From NCBI GenBank assembly GCA_009746045.1, contig RPFO01000542.1, positions 158,501-222,500 of the forward strand: 64,000 nucleotides of DNA, given 5' to 3'. Numbering within the stretch: the first letter of the stretch is position 1; each line of letters starts with the position of its first letter. The position numbers and the translations under genes are program-made. The stretch is from Mesostigma viride. Taxonomy: Eukaryota; Streptophyta; Mesostigmatophyceae; Mesostigmatales; Mesostigmataceae. Under the pieces are notes generated by a model that was given only the letters and a program-made list of their open reading frames with translations, was not told where the DNA came from and ran no database searches. Of this stretch, positions 1 to 10,927 are shown piece by piece.

Positions 1-60
1 CCGGACTTGGCAAAAAATGGCCTCCTGCGCGGCCAAAAATGGCCTGACACCTACAAATTG

Positions 61-2464
61 AGTCATTACCGCGTTAAGTTGCGATGGCCTCCATGCTTAA
101 GGGGAGGGGACATGCCTAAAGGGCACTTTTCTGGAAACCATACCTATGCATGTGCAAAAAATCCAATGATGATTGGGGACCATAAATATGATTAAAAAAA
201 TTTTTCCAGCCACTTGGGGGGGCTACTAGCCCCCACCATACACCGGTAACGCGCTAAAAATAGAAAAAGACGCTATTTTAGTCACATTTTCCCTAGGACA
301 ATGGGCAAACATATTGGGACCAAATCATATATTCCCGCATAGTTCCCCCACTTTTGAGAAATTCTACCTAATTGGGACCAAGAAATAAGAATGTTTACTC
401 ACGTTGATGGATTTCCCGCAAAACAGGTACTTTTTTAATCCAAAAAAAAAAAATCAAATCATAAACACATCATATCATGCTCCACCATATATTCCCAAAT
501 ATTACAGGTGGGGGACATGCAGCCCCAAATTTTCAGGTCATTCTGACGAGCGCAGCTCTAGTTGATGGATTTCCTAGGTAGCCACCTGTGACGAAGCTAA
601 GGGAGTTTTTTTAGTGTATCTTACACCATAAACACCCCTTTATCCATCCAATCCATGCAAAAACTGGCCAAACCACATGCTGCCAACCTGTGCACATACG
701 GTACCTCCTATGTTCAAGGTTTGACGCCATTCTGACAAGAACTGCCCAAGTTACAACCATTCCAGGACGGCCACCCATTTAGACTCTACAAGGAAATTAG
801 AGTAACCATTCAGCCACACTAGCACCTCCTTCTTCATCAAGGACACCTGCAAACTGACCAAAGCACACATAATTAACTCTTGCACGCTGACGGCAACGCA
901 TGCTCAACGTGGGGGGTCATTGTGACAAGAACTACTCAAGTTGATGGGTTTCCTATATGACCACCTGACAAGGCGCTAAGGACCACTCAGTAAGTTAGTA
1001 ACCCCACAGTGCCACTTCATATGCCATCCAACATGCACCAAAACCATGCTGAGTATGTTTACAATGTACAAAGGGGTGGCCACGCACCTCATACGTCTTC
1101 ATCATCCCTCCAGCATGGCCAGCCTTGTAAATATGTTCATAGCCTTGACGATGGTAGCCCTAATATGCCTAAGCAGCATTTCCTATGTTTCTCCTAGGTA
1201 AGAGTGTAAGGTTGATGCCAACCAAGCTAATCAACTCAACAACACCTCCTAAACTGTCCTCCCCGGCATGGATGACAAACTGGGACTATGGAGGGCAAGG
1301 AACCAAGTAGGAACATGGTATATATAGCTTGCATGCAGTCATGCATGTCAACCATGGTTGGCTCAGCACATTGTAGTCTTGTCACATCATCATAACAAAG
1401 GAAAGCTCAAACAACCATTGGTGCCAGCTATCTACATGCAGTCACACAAATGCAATATCTCCAACATCATCATCACTAAAACACTTCCATCCCTGCACGA
1501 TAAAATGCAAAGAAACCATTGGCGGCCCTTCAGCGCATGAGCGCTGTGATGCCGCTGCGAAGAGAGGGTGCGTCACTCTCACACAACAAGAAGCGTCCAT
1601 ACGCACAACATCCTTGCCGGAACACGTTTTATGAAATGCCTTATACATTCCTGAAGAGCTATAGGCTGCGACTGAAGCGGCCCTGATCACGACATCAACG
1701 AAAACAATCTAAAGCTGCCAGGTATTCGACAACACAACGGCAAGCGACGGCGAGATAGCTGGCGGAAACTGCCCAAAAAGAACGCAAAAAACCTCGAACG
1801 ATGAGCTCATAGAAGAAAGCACTGATAGCAGATAACATTCGCGACAAATCTGTACCTCGCCCTCGTAAATCCCTCGCCCAGGCGCGCAACAACCGCCGTT
1901 CTTCCATGAACAGGTCAGACACGCACTGCGCAGGTCTGAACAATTACTTACCGATAATGGCCGAAAATCTGGAAAAAAGCACCAGCGCGGTTTAGAATTC
2001 GATGCAAAGGGTATTAACGCCTGCTTCGCGGTCAAAACAACCCTAAAAACCGCGATTTTACTGCCGCTATCATGAATTCTATTTTATTCCGCGCGACCAA
2101 AAAATTCAGATTACCCCCCATGCCGATGGCATAAAAAAACAACAGCGATATTGTAAACCAGCTTATTTCCGCCACAACCTAACATCATAAACTCATCGTC
2201 TTTTAGATTCGAGTAAAATTTTTGCATTTCGCCTGCCCTAGTGTGGTAGTTTCGCCTGAACGCAGTCGCCATGGCCACTTCCGCAAGGGGTGCGCGCACC
2301 GTGCACGTGAAATTTATGACCTTCGGTTCCGGCGCGAATTTTTTGGCGCCAAAAAATTCGGGCATGTCCCGTCCCCTTAAGTTGCGGTCGCCCCCCAAAC
2401 TTCGGCGTCGCAACTTAACGCGGGTACGCAACCTTAAGAAACGCAACTTAACGCGGGAATGACT
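61..2464. mobile_element. TIR-bounded non-autonomous DNA transposon candidate
   Basis: A 23-bp sequence at 61-83 (agtcatt, one variable base, ccgcgttaagttgcg) is repeated in inverted orientation at 2442-2464 with one mismatch. A second inverted motif lies further in: cttaagggga..gggacatgcc near 95-117 and its complement near 2358-2385. The right end also carries an extra copy of the cgcaacttaacgcggg motif at 2409-2424, so the subterminal region is repetitive. The interior has no open reading frame that looks like a transposase, and I see no clear target-site duplication, so the outer limits are provisional. Terminal and subterminal inverted repeats fit a non-autonomous cut-and-paste element; the superfamily is not assigned. 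Confidence 0.5.
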
Positions 2465-2630
2465 GTACTATGGCCTCGGCACTCGGGCGCCGGATTACGG
2501 TCGGCGCCGATCGACCGGGACGGATAATTTATTACCACAAATGGCATGTTGCATCCGTGCAACACAAACACGCACGTCGGTTACTTGATACAATCAGAGC
2601 ACGGCCAAGGCCAAGTGTTTGCTTCATGGT

Positions 2631-2866
2631 CAGCGGGTGGCTGCTTGGTCAGTATGGTAAACCCATGCTCGGTCAGTGGGTGGAACGTATGCTTGGTCAG
2701 TGGGTGGAACGTGTGCTTGGTCAGTGGGTGGAACGTGTACTTGGTCAGTGGGTGGAACGTGTACTTGGTCAGTGGGCGGCACGTGTGCGTGGTCAGTGCG
2801 TGGAACGTGTGCTTGGTCAGTGGGTGGCACGTGTGCTTGGTTAGTGGGTGGCACGTGTGCTTTTTT
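2631..2866. repeat. 24-bp minisatellite, about 10 copies
   Basis: The unit ggtcagtgggtggaacgtgtgctt (shown in two parts: ggtcagtgggtg, gaacgtgtgctt) is repeated about ten times with a few substitutions. Because 24 is a multiple of three, every frame stays open, which explains the overlapping apparent reading frames here; none resembles a gene. Confidence 0.9.
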
Positions 2867-3686
2867 CAGTGATATAATTTAATTTTACCGATCAATTTGC
2901 TGAAACCGGTAACCGACCCAACCCTGCAGCTGACTGACTGACTGAGATAGCGCAATCGAAATTTATATATTAATAATCTATCGATATTATATTGCTATTA
3001 ATATCGTAATATATTTATTATGGATATTTATTATGGATTAGTTTTGGCACTGGAATCTGCAATTCTGCATGATTGTCTGAATTCTGATGTTCAGATGCCA
3101 GGGCCCAGGAATTGTCAATGTTTGAACGGCACGAACCAAAATCTGATCCTCGCAATCTGATACTTCATGATCGCACTCTGATACTCGCAAGTCGCAACAC
3201 GCAAAAAATCATTAGTCATTCGCCAAAATGTGCTATTTTTCTACAGGTCCTGTGCCTCCTGTGTCTCCCGCCAGTCGCCACTCGCCAATCACACTGTTTC
3301 ATCTGGACTCTGGAGGAGCACATTTCGAAGAATTTGCACAGCCAATTAATTTGCGTGTGAAGAGGGGACGCAATTTGAGGATTTCCATTGACGTGTACTT
3401 TTTGGACGGTGGATCGTATCGCAAAGCACTGGATTGTGCGGCTAGGATGGTACGACAAAAACAGGGTTGAGAGATTTAGTGGACACCGAACGTCAAACTA
3501 CTAAGGGGCAAGTTAGAACGCACGTTACTTGATGTATCCACAAGTGCAAGACCACAACAGACCCCACAGTTTTCATTCAACTTTCCGGTGAAATGGGTGT
3601 TAGTTTATTTCCATATAACAGTTAAGGTGACCCAGGTATGCCAAAAATAGCCTGAAATGCCTAGTGCCTGAATTGGGGTGCCCGCA
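2867..3686. other. Non-coding stretch, AT-rich then unassigned
   Basis: 2940-3060 is AT-rich with short dyads (taatatcg/cgatatta). 3120-3200 has a short loose repeat of 'ctgatactcgca' type. An open stretch at 3228-3470 has no recognisable domain. The last ~90 bases are probably the 3' untranslated end of the minus-strand LINE that follows. Confidence 0.4.
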
Positions 3687-6457
3687 TTAATAAGGCGCGC
3701 CCTGCGACCAAGGTAGCCATTGTACTGTAGATATATCGTCATCCGGCATAAGTGTAAAGACCTGGTTCATGCCCATGAGTGCATGGAAGACTTCCAGTGG
3801 GCTGGGGGTGTCATTGTTAGGGCCCGGGTCCCATACTTTGTGTTGTTCCGTCGCCAGGAGCCAGTAACGACGCATAGCCAGGTTCCAAGAGGAGATAAAC
3901 CGGCGGACCACGGCACCTCTCGTGTACGCGGCACGTAACGTGAATACGGTCTCGTTGCGAACTTGCCATATGGTGTGAAGCATCGTCGTGCGTAGCCATA
4001 TCCATGCCATCTGGTTGGCTGTGAGGCTCGCGTCCCGTAATCCCGTGATGCCGAAAATAACCGTAGATAGTGTGACGGTGGTGGGGGGAGCTGTAATAGC
4101 CATCCACTTGGCCCATATACCCAGCAGCCATTGCCAAACCCCTGCGAGTTGGCAGTCCAGAAATCTGTGCTCAATTGTTTCATCTGGAAAGTTGCATAAG
4201 CACGCCGCCGCGTGGGAGTACCGGTGGTGCAATTGGGAATTGACCCCGATGGCCCGATGCATAAGCAGGTGCTGGACGTCGGAGGCCCGTTTGTCAACCA
4301 ATGGGTGATCAACTGCCAAGGTGATGTTCTTGATCCAGGTGTAGCCCGGCCACTCGGGGTGCCAGCGCAGGCGACCCGGGTGCATCCTATGATTTTTATG
4401 GAGAAGTAGCCGGTATCCCCAGTCTGCCGTGTACTCGAAAAGGCACTTCGTCATGGGGGTGCCGCCAGATGTGAGGACCCACCCAAATTCTAGCGGGTCT
4501 AGAGCAAGCGTGTCCAGTCGCCCCTTGCCAACATGTAGCCATGTGGTGTCGCGTATCACTGTGGTGGGGTCCAGGGGTAACATGCACGCCTGTGACAGTG
4601 ACCACGGGACCACTCGAATGCGGTGACATTGAAATGCTGGAATGTAGGCGTACGATGTAATCAATTTGCCGAGAAGTCCTTGACCATCGGGTGTCTCCTG
4701 GAGCAATTGTATGGTAACGCCCGTCGACGCGACCGCAACGATGCAGCCCTTATGTATGGACGTGTCGCGATCCGGGTAATAGCTCACCCATTCCCCGACT
4801 TGTAGGGGTTTGCGTGGGGTTGTCATGAGGGTATGCCATCCTGCGGGAATTGCTTGTAGAAGGTTGTCCCAAGCTGGTCGGCTGGGCATGTTTGCGATCC
4901 ACGCACTGATTTCCGTGTATGTTAGGAGGCGATATCGGTCACCGTCAGCCGCGTATAAATCGATGATTCGCGTAACCGGCGGGTTGGCCGTCAAAAAGCC
5001 CTCATATGGGTTGCGGCCGCTTAAAACACCAAACACATTATGCTCACTATCGCGCAGCAAATCATTGAAATATAATGGTTGGCGTGCCACCTCTTCCCGC
5101 GTGGTAGGGTGAGCAATTCTGTCCGGTTTTAGGTTCTTATAACCTTTCCACATACGTGCCCAGTACCATGATAAGCCTTTATACGAAGTGAGCGCACATG
5201 TAAGTATTGCTGCCCCCAAGTGCCATGATGTACCATTGTTGTGGGTATAGGTTGTGGCGAAAGCTTCTTGTGCCAACATACAACCAGGGTGTGCGTTTAC
5301 GCCTATGAAAGCGGTTAGGATCTGTTTGGTGTACACTGACCATAAGCGCCACAGTCCATATTATGTAAGCCCAAGCCTCCATGAACCCATGGCATATAGG
5401 ACATGTCCCGATCGATCCATCCCGGCACCGTGTGTGTTATGATACCCTGCTGTTCCCAAACAAAATTGCTGCCGATTCGTTGGATGATCTTGGTGGTGTA
5501 CTCGTTAGGTGGGTGACCTTGGCAGTAGTAGAGCACTTTGGAGAATAACATTTGGTTGGTGAGGAGGACCCTGCCCCGTAGGCTGAGACGGCCGGGGAAC
5601 CGCTGCCCATCTTGATGCCGCTTGGAGCATGCCTGTGAGTTTGCCACTGTGTGTTGTGTTGTCATACAAAAAGGTGGGGTGTTCAGCAAGACGTCCATCC
5701 ATAGATAGTGCAGCCGATAGGGCAGTTGTGTAATAGCTAGGTGGTGACCGTCTGGCTGGACCCATGTCACAGGCAGATTAGGGAGTGATAAGCGGGGGGA
5801 GGATCCTCTCCCGATGTGCAGCCCCGTGGACTTTTGCACGTTACACCGCTGTTGAGAGGCCATAGAGTATGTCGTGATATTCTCCATGATAGCATGCACA
5901 TCGGTAGTGGAGGTACAGACATTAGTGGTGTCATCAACATAAGCAGTTTGGAACAAACCTCGCGGTTTACCTTGGATGGGGAAGCCCCTGATCCTGTTGT
6001 CGCGATCGAGCGTGCAAAAAGAACAGCCCGGCATGCGCAAGAAGAAACAGGAGCGGGGACATGCAATCGCCTTGTAGGAGTGACCTAGAGCTAGTGCCTG
6101 TGCGTGAGAAGTGCCCGTTTAGGAGTAGGGTCCATGAGAGCGATTTAATCATACCGATGGTGACATGCGTGAAAGTGCCCCCAAAGCCGAAACCGCGCAA
6201 TGTCTTCTCGAGGTAGTCCCAACACATGCGGTCAAAAGCTTTTTTGAAATCCCAAAATAGTATGATGCCGAGTATGTTGTGGCGCCACGCTTTTTCCACT
6301 ATGTCCATAAGCATGGTAATGCTATCGTTTATGTGTAGGTTAGCGCGGAAGCCGACTTGTTCCGGACCGATTAGGTCGTCGAGTACTGTGTAAATGCGTA
6401 GTTGTAGTATTTTACTGATGATTTTGTACGCAACCGTGAGTAGTCGTATGGGACGGT
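3687..6457 (-). pseudogene. LINE ORF2 remnant, RT core to C-terminus
   Basis: Reading right to left, the translation contains reverse-transcriptase motifs in order: RPIRLLTVAYK, GPEQVGFR, FWDFKKAFDR, QGD.MSPLLF, AYVDDT, then a thumb region and a C-terminal zinc-binding segment (HRYSHAAACLCNF.DETIEHRFLDC), as in the zf-RVT domain of plant and algal non-LTR elements. Coding changes frame near 6040 and near 5325, so the copy is dead. Its upstream part is found at 10846-10927 and 11964-12466, separated by two later insertions. Removing those insertions rejoins the RT reading frame exactly. The bases cggt at 6454-6457 are the left target-site duplication of the inserted element. Confidence 0.85.
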
Positions 6458-7311
6458 TGTCACGGACGCGAGCTATGTCATCCGGGCGGCGCCCACTATG
6501 CACAAGACCGGTGACGTGCGCAAGGAATTTGTTTTCTACGCATTTTCGACAAAGGCTAGTGACCGGGGGGGGACACTAGCACTTGCAGCATAAGAGCGGA
6601 CGAAAGTGTACGTGCATGCGCGCCGGGCCAGGCACAGCTGGGCGCGCAGCACTGACTTGAGCGGACGGCAGCACAAGTGCGCAGCGTCGAGAGGATCATA
6701 CGCGTGTTAGTGGACAGCTGGAGCTGAAGCTGGACTGCTGGACTTCAACAGCGCCGAGGCTATTGACAGGCCAGGTGTCTTTGTGGTGTAGAATAGCGGG
6801 TCAACGTTATGAGGACTGGACAGAAAATGAAAAAGGACAATTTGCGGTGCGGAGCCAGATCGCTGGAATGAATGCGAAATCGCTGGCAGCCCTACAAAGG
6901 GATTTCTTCTAGAAAGGAACGATTAGACGCAATGTTTGCTGGGCCACTCACACGCAAGGTGTGAGCGTGCAGATTGTCTGAAGGATATTATGCTTCGACC
7001 TTGCTGGACGTGACTCAATGTCGGACATTCCCAGGGACAGAAATGCCGGAGCCTCTAGGAGATGAGATCGGCAACAGGGTAGCAATTTAGATTTGTCGGG
7101 ATGCCTTCCTGCTTTTGTTGGCATGTGTGGTAGAAAGCCAGGACGGCAACTGGAATGCGGTTTCTATTTGCATGGTTCAGGCAGCAAGATAGTTTTGGCA
7201 TTCCTGGCTGGACTGACAAGTGTGGCGTGTGTCATGCGTGTGGCATGCATGACGAATGGTTTGGTTCATAGTCGAAGAGGACTCTCACGCAGCGTGTAGT
7301 CTCTTCGAGTA

Positions 7312-7596
7312 ATGAAAAGAGGGCTCTCAGCCGAGGACAAGGAACTGTCCCTCGTGCCTGATGACCACCTTCTTGATCCCCTTGTGTACCGTCGCGTGCC
7401 GCGTTTGAATATCCTTGCTGGGGCGTTAGCTAGACGCTCCAACTACTCTAATTGCGACAATATGATGGTGCAAGAGGGTGCTTTTGCCTCCCCTGCTATA
7501 GAACAATGCTTTCACAACACACACTTTGCACAGTCTGATGATGAAGCCGCACATGCGGAATTTATTGAGAAAGTTAATACAATTACAACACGTTGA
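7312..7596 (+). CDS. Small ORF in block B of the Ginger-like element
   Basis: This 94-codon open frame starts at the first base triplets of block B. The same block is present inverted at 10337-10702, where the frame remains intact on the minus strand (10417-10701) with the same residues. I recognise no domain. It could be an N-terminal part of the transposase from an earlier, spliced or frameshifted form, or a chance frame; preservation in both copies may only reflect recent duplication. Confidence 0.3.
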   Translation: MKRGLSAEDKELSLVPDDHLLDPLVYRRVPRLNILAGALARRSNYSNCDNMMVQEGAFASPAIEQCFHNTHFAQSDDEAAHAEFIEKVNTITTR

Positions 7597-7656
7597 TAGT
7601 CTCAATATCGATGCACTCCATGCTCACGAGCCCGCAGTTAGGCAGCGCTCCATGAC

Positions 7657-9278
7657 ATGCTACCGGCCTTGCTCCCTCTGCAGCAGCTGATCGCTGTGCA
7701 GGCTCTCTTAGCGCGTAGCTCTCTTGCTGATTGCTACACCGCTGATATCTGGCTAGATGGTCGAGTGTTGGAGCAAGTGCAGGGTGCTGTCTTGACTCCT
7801 ACTCCAGTCGATTGGACTCCTGCTCAGAAGGCAACGGAGTTGAACAGGGTGCAGCACAGGGCTGCAACCTATGGTTGGGAAGATGGGGTTTTGTACAAGC
7901 TGTTGGGCAAGCGTAGGGTGGTCGTCCCACCGCCTGACAAGCGCGTTGCTATAGTGCAGGCGTACCACGAGCGGTATGGTCACTTGGGTGGCAATCGCAC
8001 GCTCAGCCTCGTACGGACCAGTTATTGGTGGAATAACATGCGACACACGGTGGCCCAGGTAGTGGCCAGCTGTGTCCCGTGTGCTCGAACCAAGGCTAAC
8101 TTTAGCGCAGATCATGGTGCCAAGGAGCTGATGTCGCTTCCCATCAAGGGCTTGTTTTATCGCTGGCACGTCGATCTGTGCGGGCCGTTTCAGGAGAGCC
8201 CTGACGGCAACCTCTATGTCATGGTATGCGTGGAGAGCTTTAGCAAATGGGTTGAGTTGATCCCCATTGCTGACAAGCATGCCGCTACCACAGCGAAGCA
8301 TTTTGCGGACATCATAACCAGGTTTGGGGCTCCCGCGGAGGTAGTCACGGACCAGGGTGGTGAGTTCAGGGGTGAGTTCCAGGAGTTGCTGGATGGATGT
8401 CTTATTGATCACCGTCGCACTTCTCGGGAGCATCCTCAGGCCAATGGTTTGGCTGAGAGATTGGTGCAGACCGTCAAGCAGGCGCTGCGCAAGTGGAGCC
8501 TGCAGGTGCCGGAGTCGGCCAGGTGGGATCGCGAGTTGGCATGGATTGCCATGGGTTATCGCATGTCTCCCCAGAGTCTCTCGCTACCTTCTCCCCGTAT
8601 TTCCTTCTGTTCGGGCGTAATCCTCTTTTGCCTACGGAGGCACAGGTTGCGCACCCCGAACCCATGGCCTTCGACAACGCTCAGCAATTTTTGGTTGAGG
8701 TGCTGGCCAGGGCAGAGACTTTTAAGAAGGTCATGCCCATCGCGATGAACAACTTGTTCATTGCTCAGCACAGGGACTCCCTGCGTTACGCTCAGCGCCG
8801 GGGGGGCGCATACATGGCTCGCCAGCTGCGGTTTAGGCCAGGGCAGTATGTTTTCCTGCGCACTCAGCTGAAGCACACTTTGGATGTGGAGGCGGGGCCC
8901 ACCATTTTGCGCATTGTGGCTATCAAACCATCGGGAGTGGCAATTTTGGAGGGCGCCGACGGGAGCCGTACGACTGACAACCTCAGCAATCTCAGTCCCT
9001 GCTCGCTGCCCAATTTGGTCCACGACCTCCAACCGCACACGTCTCGCCGAGTCAAGGACGCCCAGTGTCAGGTTTGTCACCGGGTCGATCAGGCGGAGTC
9101 CATGTTATTGTGTGATCAGTGTAACTGTGGTTGGCACATGCAGTGCTTGCAGCCAGTGGTCACCAGCATTCCGGAGGGGGATTGGTTTTGTCCAGTGTGC
9201 ACCGCTGCGCAGTTTACCTCCCGCAGCTTGACTGCGGTCACCGCTGCCCTTGTCTTGGTACGATCGCTGTCTTCGTGA
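7657..9278 (+). CDS. Integrase-type transposase with C-terminal PHD finger (one frameshift)
   Basis: Two overlapping frames (7657-8748 and 8493-9278) join by a one-base shift near 8565-8580, where MSPQ in the first frame should continue as SLATFSPYFLLFGRNP in the second. Domains in order: an integrase zinc-binding HHCC segment (YHERYGHLGG and CVPC), then a DDE core with D173 (HVDLCGP), D232 (TDQGGEF) and E267 (GLAERL), spacing D-58-D-34-E, then a GPY/F-like tail (RFRPGQYVFLR, IVAIKPSGVAIL), and a C4HC3 PHD finger at 9065-9213 (CQVCHR, MLLCDQC, GWHMQC, WFCPVC). The core would cut and join element ends in the nucleus; the PHD finger may bind modified histone tails and steer insertion, which is inference. 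The shift is probably a one-base deletion, but programmed frameshifting is not excluded. Confidence 0.8.
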
Positions 9279-9449
9279 TGGGGCCGGTCGCCAGCGAGGG
9301 GGGGAATCATGGGACAGGTCCTCGCCCACCCCACAGGGCATGCAGTTAAGGCAGGCACGTCAGCTCAGCTCATTTGGGTTTTACCAAATTAAGCTGAGTG
9401 GCCAGCCGCCATGGTGGCGCCGGAGATTGTGGCACGCAGACGCGACAGC

Positions 9450-10845
9450 TGTCACGGACGCGAGCTATGTCATCCGGGCGGCGCCCACTATGCACAAGAC
9501 CGGTGACGTGCGCAAGGAATTTGTTTTCTACGCATTTTCGACAAAGGCTAGTGACCGGGGGGGACACTAGCACTTGCAGCATAAGAGCGGACGAAAGTGT
9601 ACGTGCATGCGCGCCGGGCCAGGCACAGCTGGGCGCGCAGCACTGACTTGAGCGGACGGCAGCACAAGTGCGCAGCGTCGAGAGGATCATACGCGTGTTA
9701 GTGGACAGCTGGAGCTGAAGCTGGACTGCTGGACTTCAACAGCGCCGAGGCTATTGACAGGCCAGGTGTCTTTGTGGTGTAGAATAGCGGGTCAACGTTA
9801 TGAGGACTGGACAGAAAATGAAAAGGACAATTTGCGGTGCGGAGCCAGATCGCTGGAATGAATGCGAAATCGCTGGCAGCCCTACAAAGGGATTTCTTCT
9901 AGAAAGGAACGATTAGACGCAATGTTTGCTGGGCCACTCACACGCAAGGTGTGAGCGTGCAGATTGTCTGAAGGATATTATGCTTCGACCTTGCTGGACG
10001 TGACTCAATGTCGGACATTCCCAGGGACAGAAATGCCGGAGCCTCTAGGAGATGAGATCGGCAACAGGGTAGCAATTTAGATTTGTCGGGATGCCTTCCT
10101 GCTTTTGTTGGCATGTGTGGTAGAAAGCCAGGACGGCAACTGGAATGCGGTTTCTATTTGCATGGTTCAGGCAGCAAGATAGTTTTGGCATTCCTGGCTG
10201 GACTGACAAGTGTGGCGTGTGTCATGCGTGTGGCATGCATGACGAATGGTTTGGTTCATAGTCGAAGAGGACTCTCACGCAGCGTGTAGTCTCTTCGAGT
10301 CTCTCGTTAGTGGCCTTCGTGTTTCTCCCTTTCCTTGGGAGCAAGGCCGGTAGCATGTCATGGAGCGCTGCCTAACTGCGGGCTCGTGAGCATGGAGTGC
10401 ATCGATATTGAGACTATCAACGTGTTGTAATTGTATTAACTTTCTCAATAAATTCCGCATGTGCGGCTTCATCATCAGACTGTGCAAAGTGTGTGTTGTG
10501 AAAGCATTGTTCTATAGCAGGGGAGGCAAAAGCACCCTCTTGCACCATCATATTGTCGCAATTAGAGTAGTTGGAGCGTCTAGCTAACGCCCCAGCAAGG
10601 ATATTCAAACGCGGCACGCGACGGTACACAAGGGGATCAAGAAGGTGGTCATCAGGCACGAGGGACAGTTCCTTGTCCTCGGCTGAGAGCCCTCTTTTCA
10701 TTAATCATGGGACAGGTCCTCGCCCACCCCACAGGGCATGCAGTTAAGGCAGGCACGTCAGCTCAGCTCATTTGGGTTTTACCAAATTAAGCTGAGTGGC
10801 CAGCCGCCATGGTGGCGCCGGAGATTGTGGCACGCAGACGCGACA
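9450..10845 (+). mobile_element. Ginger-like element, copy 2: deleted, with an internal inversion
   Basis: It begins two bases (gc) after copy 1 ends and shares the same terminal sequences. Block A (9450-10300) is almost identical to 6458-7310. It is followed by 36 bases not found in copy 1, then block B in inverted orientation (10337-10702, 366 bp, equal to 7311-7676), then block C (10703-10845, equal to 9305-9447). The integrase is absent. The outer ends of copy 1 plus copy 2 carry the shared CGGT duplication, so the pair probably entered the LINE as one unit or copy 2 arose in place by duplication. Confidence 0.7.
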
Positions 10846-10927
10846 CGGTAGTTTTGCCATTGAGTTTTAGACCCCTTTTTAAATATGAGGATTAGTGCGG
10901 TTTCTGCCCAGTTGCCAGGGACGATAC
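10846..10927 (-). pseudogene. LINE ORF2 remnant, middle fragment
   Basis: This island between two insertions encodes, on the minus strand, VPGNWAETALILIFKKG..TQWQNYR, the RT segment that usually precedes the RPI..L motif. It continues at 6453 on one side and comes from 11964 on the other. Its right edge holds GATAC (10923-10927), the target duplication of the palindromic element. Confidence 0.85.

Larger units (their letters stand above)
6458..9447 (+). mobile_element. Ginger-like DNA transposon, copy 1 (encodes integrase)
   Basis: Element ends read TGTCACGGACGCG at the left and, on the complementary strand, TGTCGCGTCTGCG at the right, an imperfect inverted repeat beginning TGTNR. It encodes only a Ty3/Gypsy-type integrase with a PHD finger and has no protease, reverse transcriptase or RNase H. 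With the following copy it is inserted in a LINE and flanked by CGGT at 6454-6457 and 10846-10849, a 4-bp duplication. As I recall the Ginger family, these are cut-and-paste elements using Gypsy-like integrases, with TGTNR ends and 4-5 bp duplications, so this fits better than a broken LTR element. Sub-blocks: A 6458-7310, B 7311-7676, integrase region, C 9305-9447; A, B and C recur in copy 2. Confidence 0.7.

Noticed and set aside
6458-10845. LTR retrotransposon with A blocks (6458-7310 and 9450-10300) as LTRs around an integrase
   Set aside because: The outer right border with the CGGT duplication is the end of block C (10845), not the end of block A, and no RT or RNase H is present.
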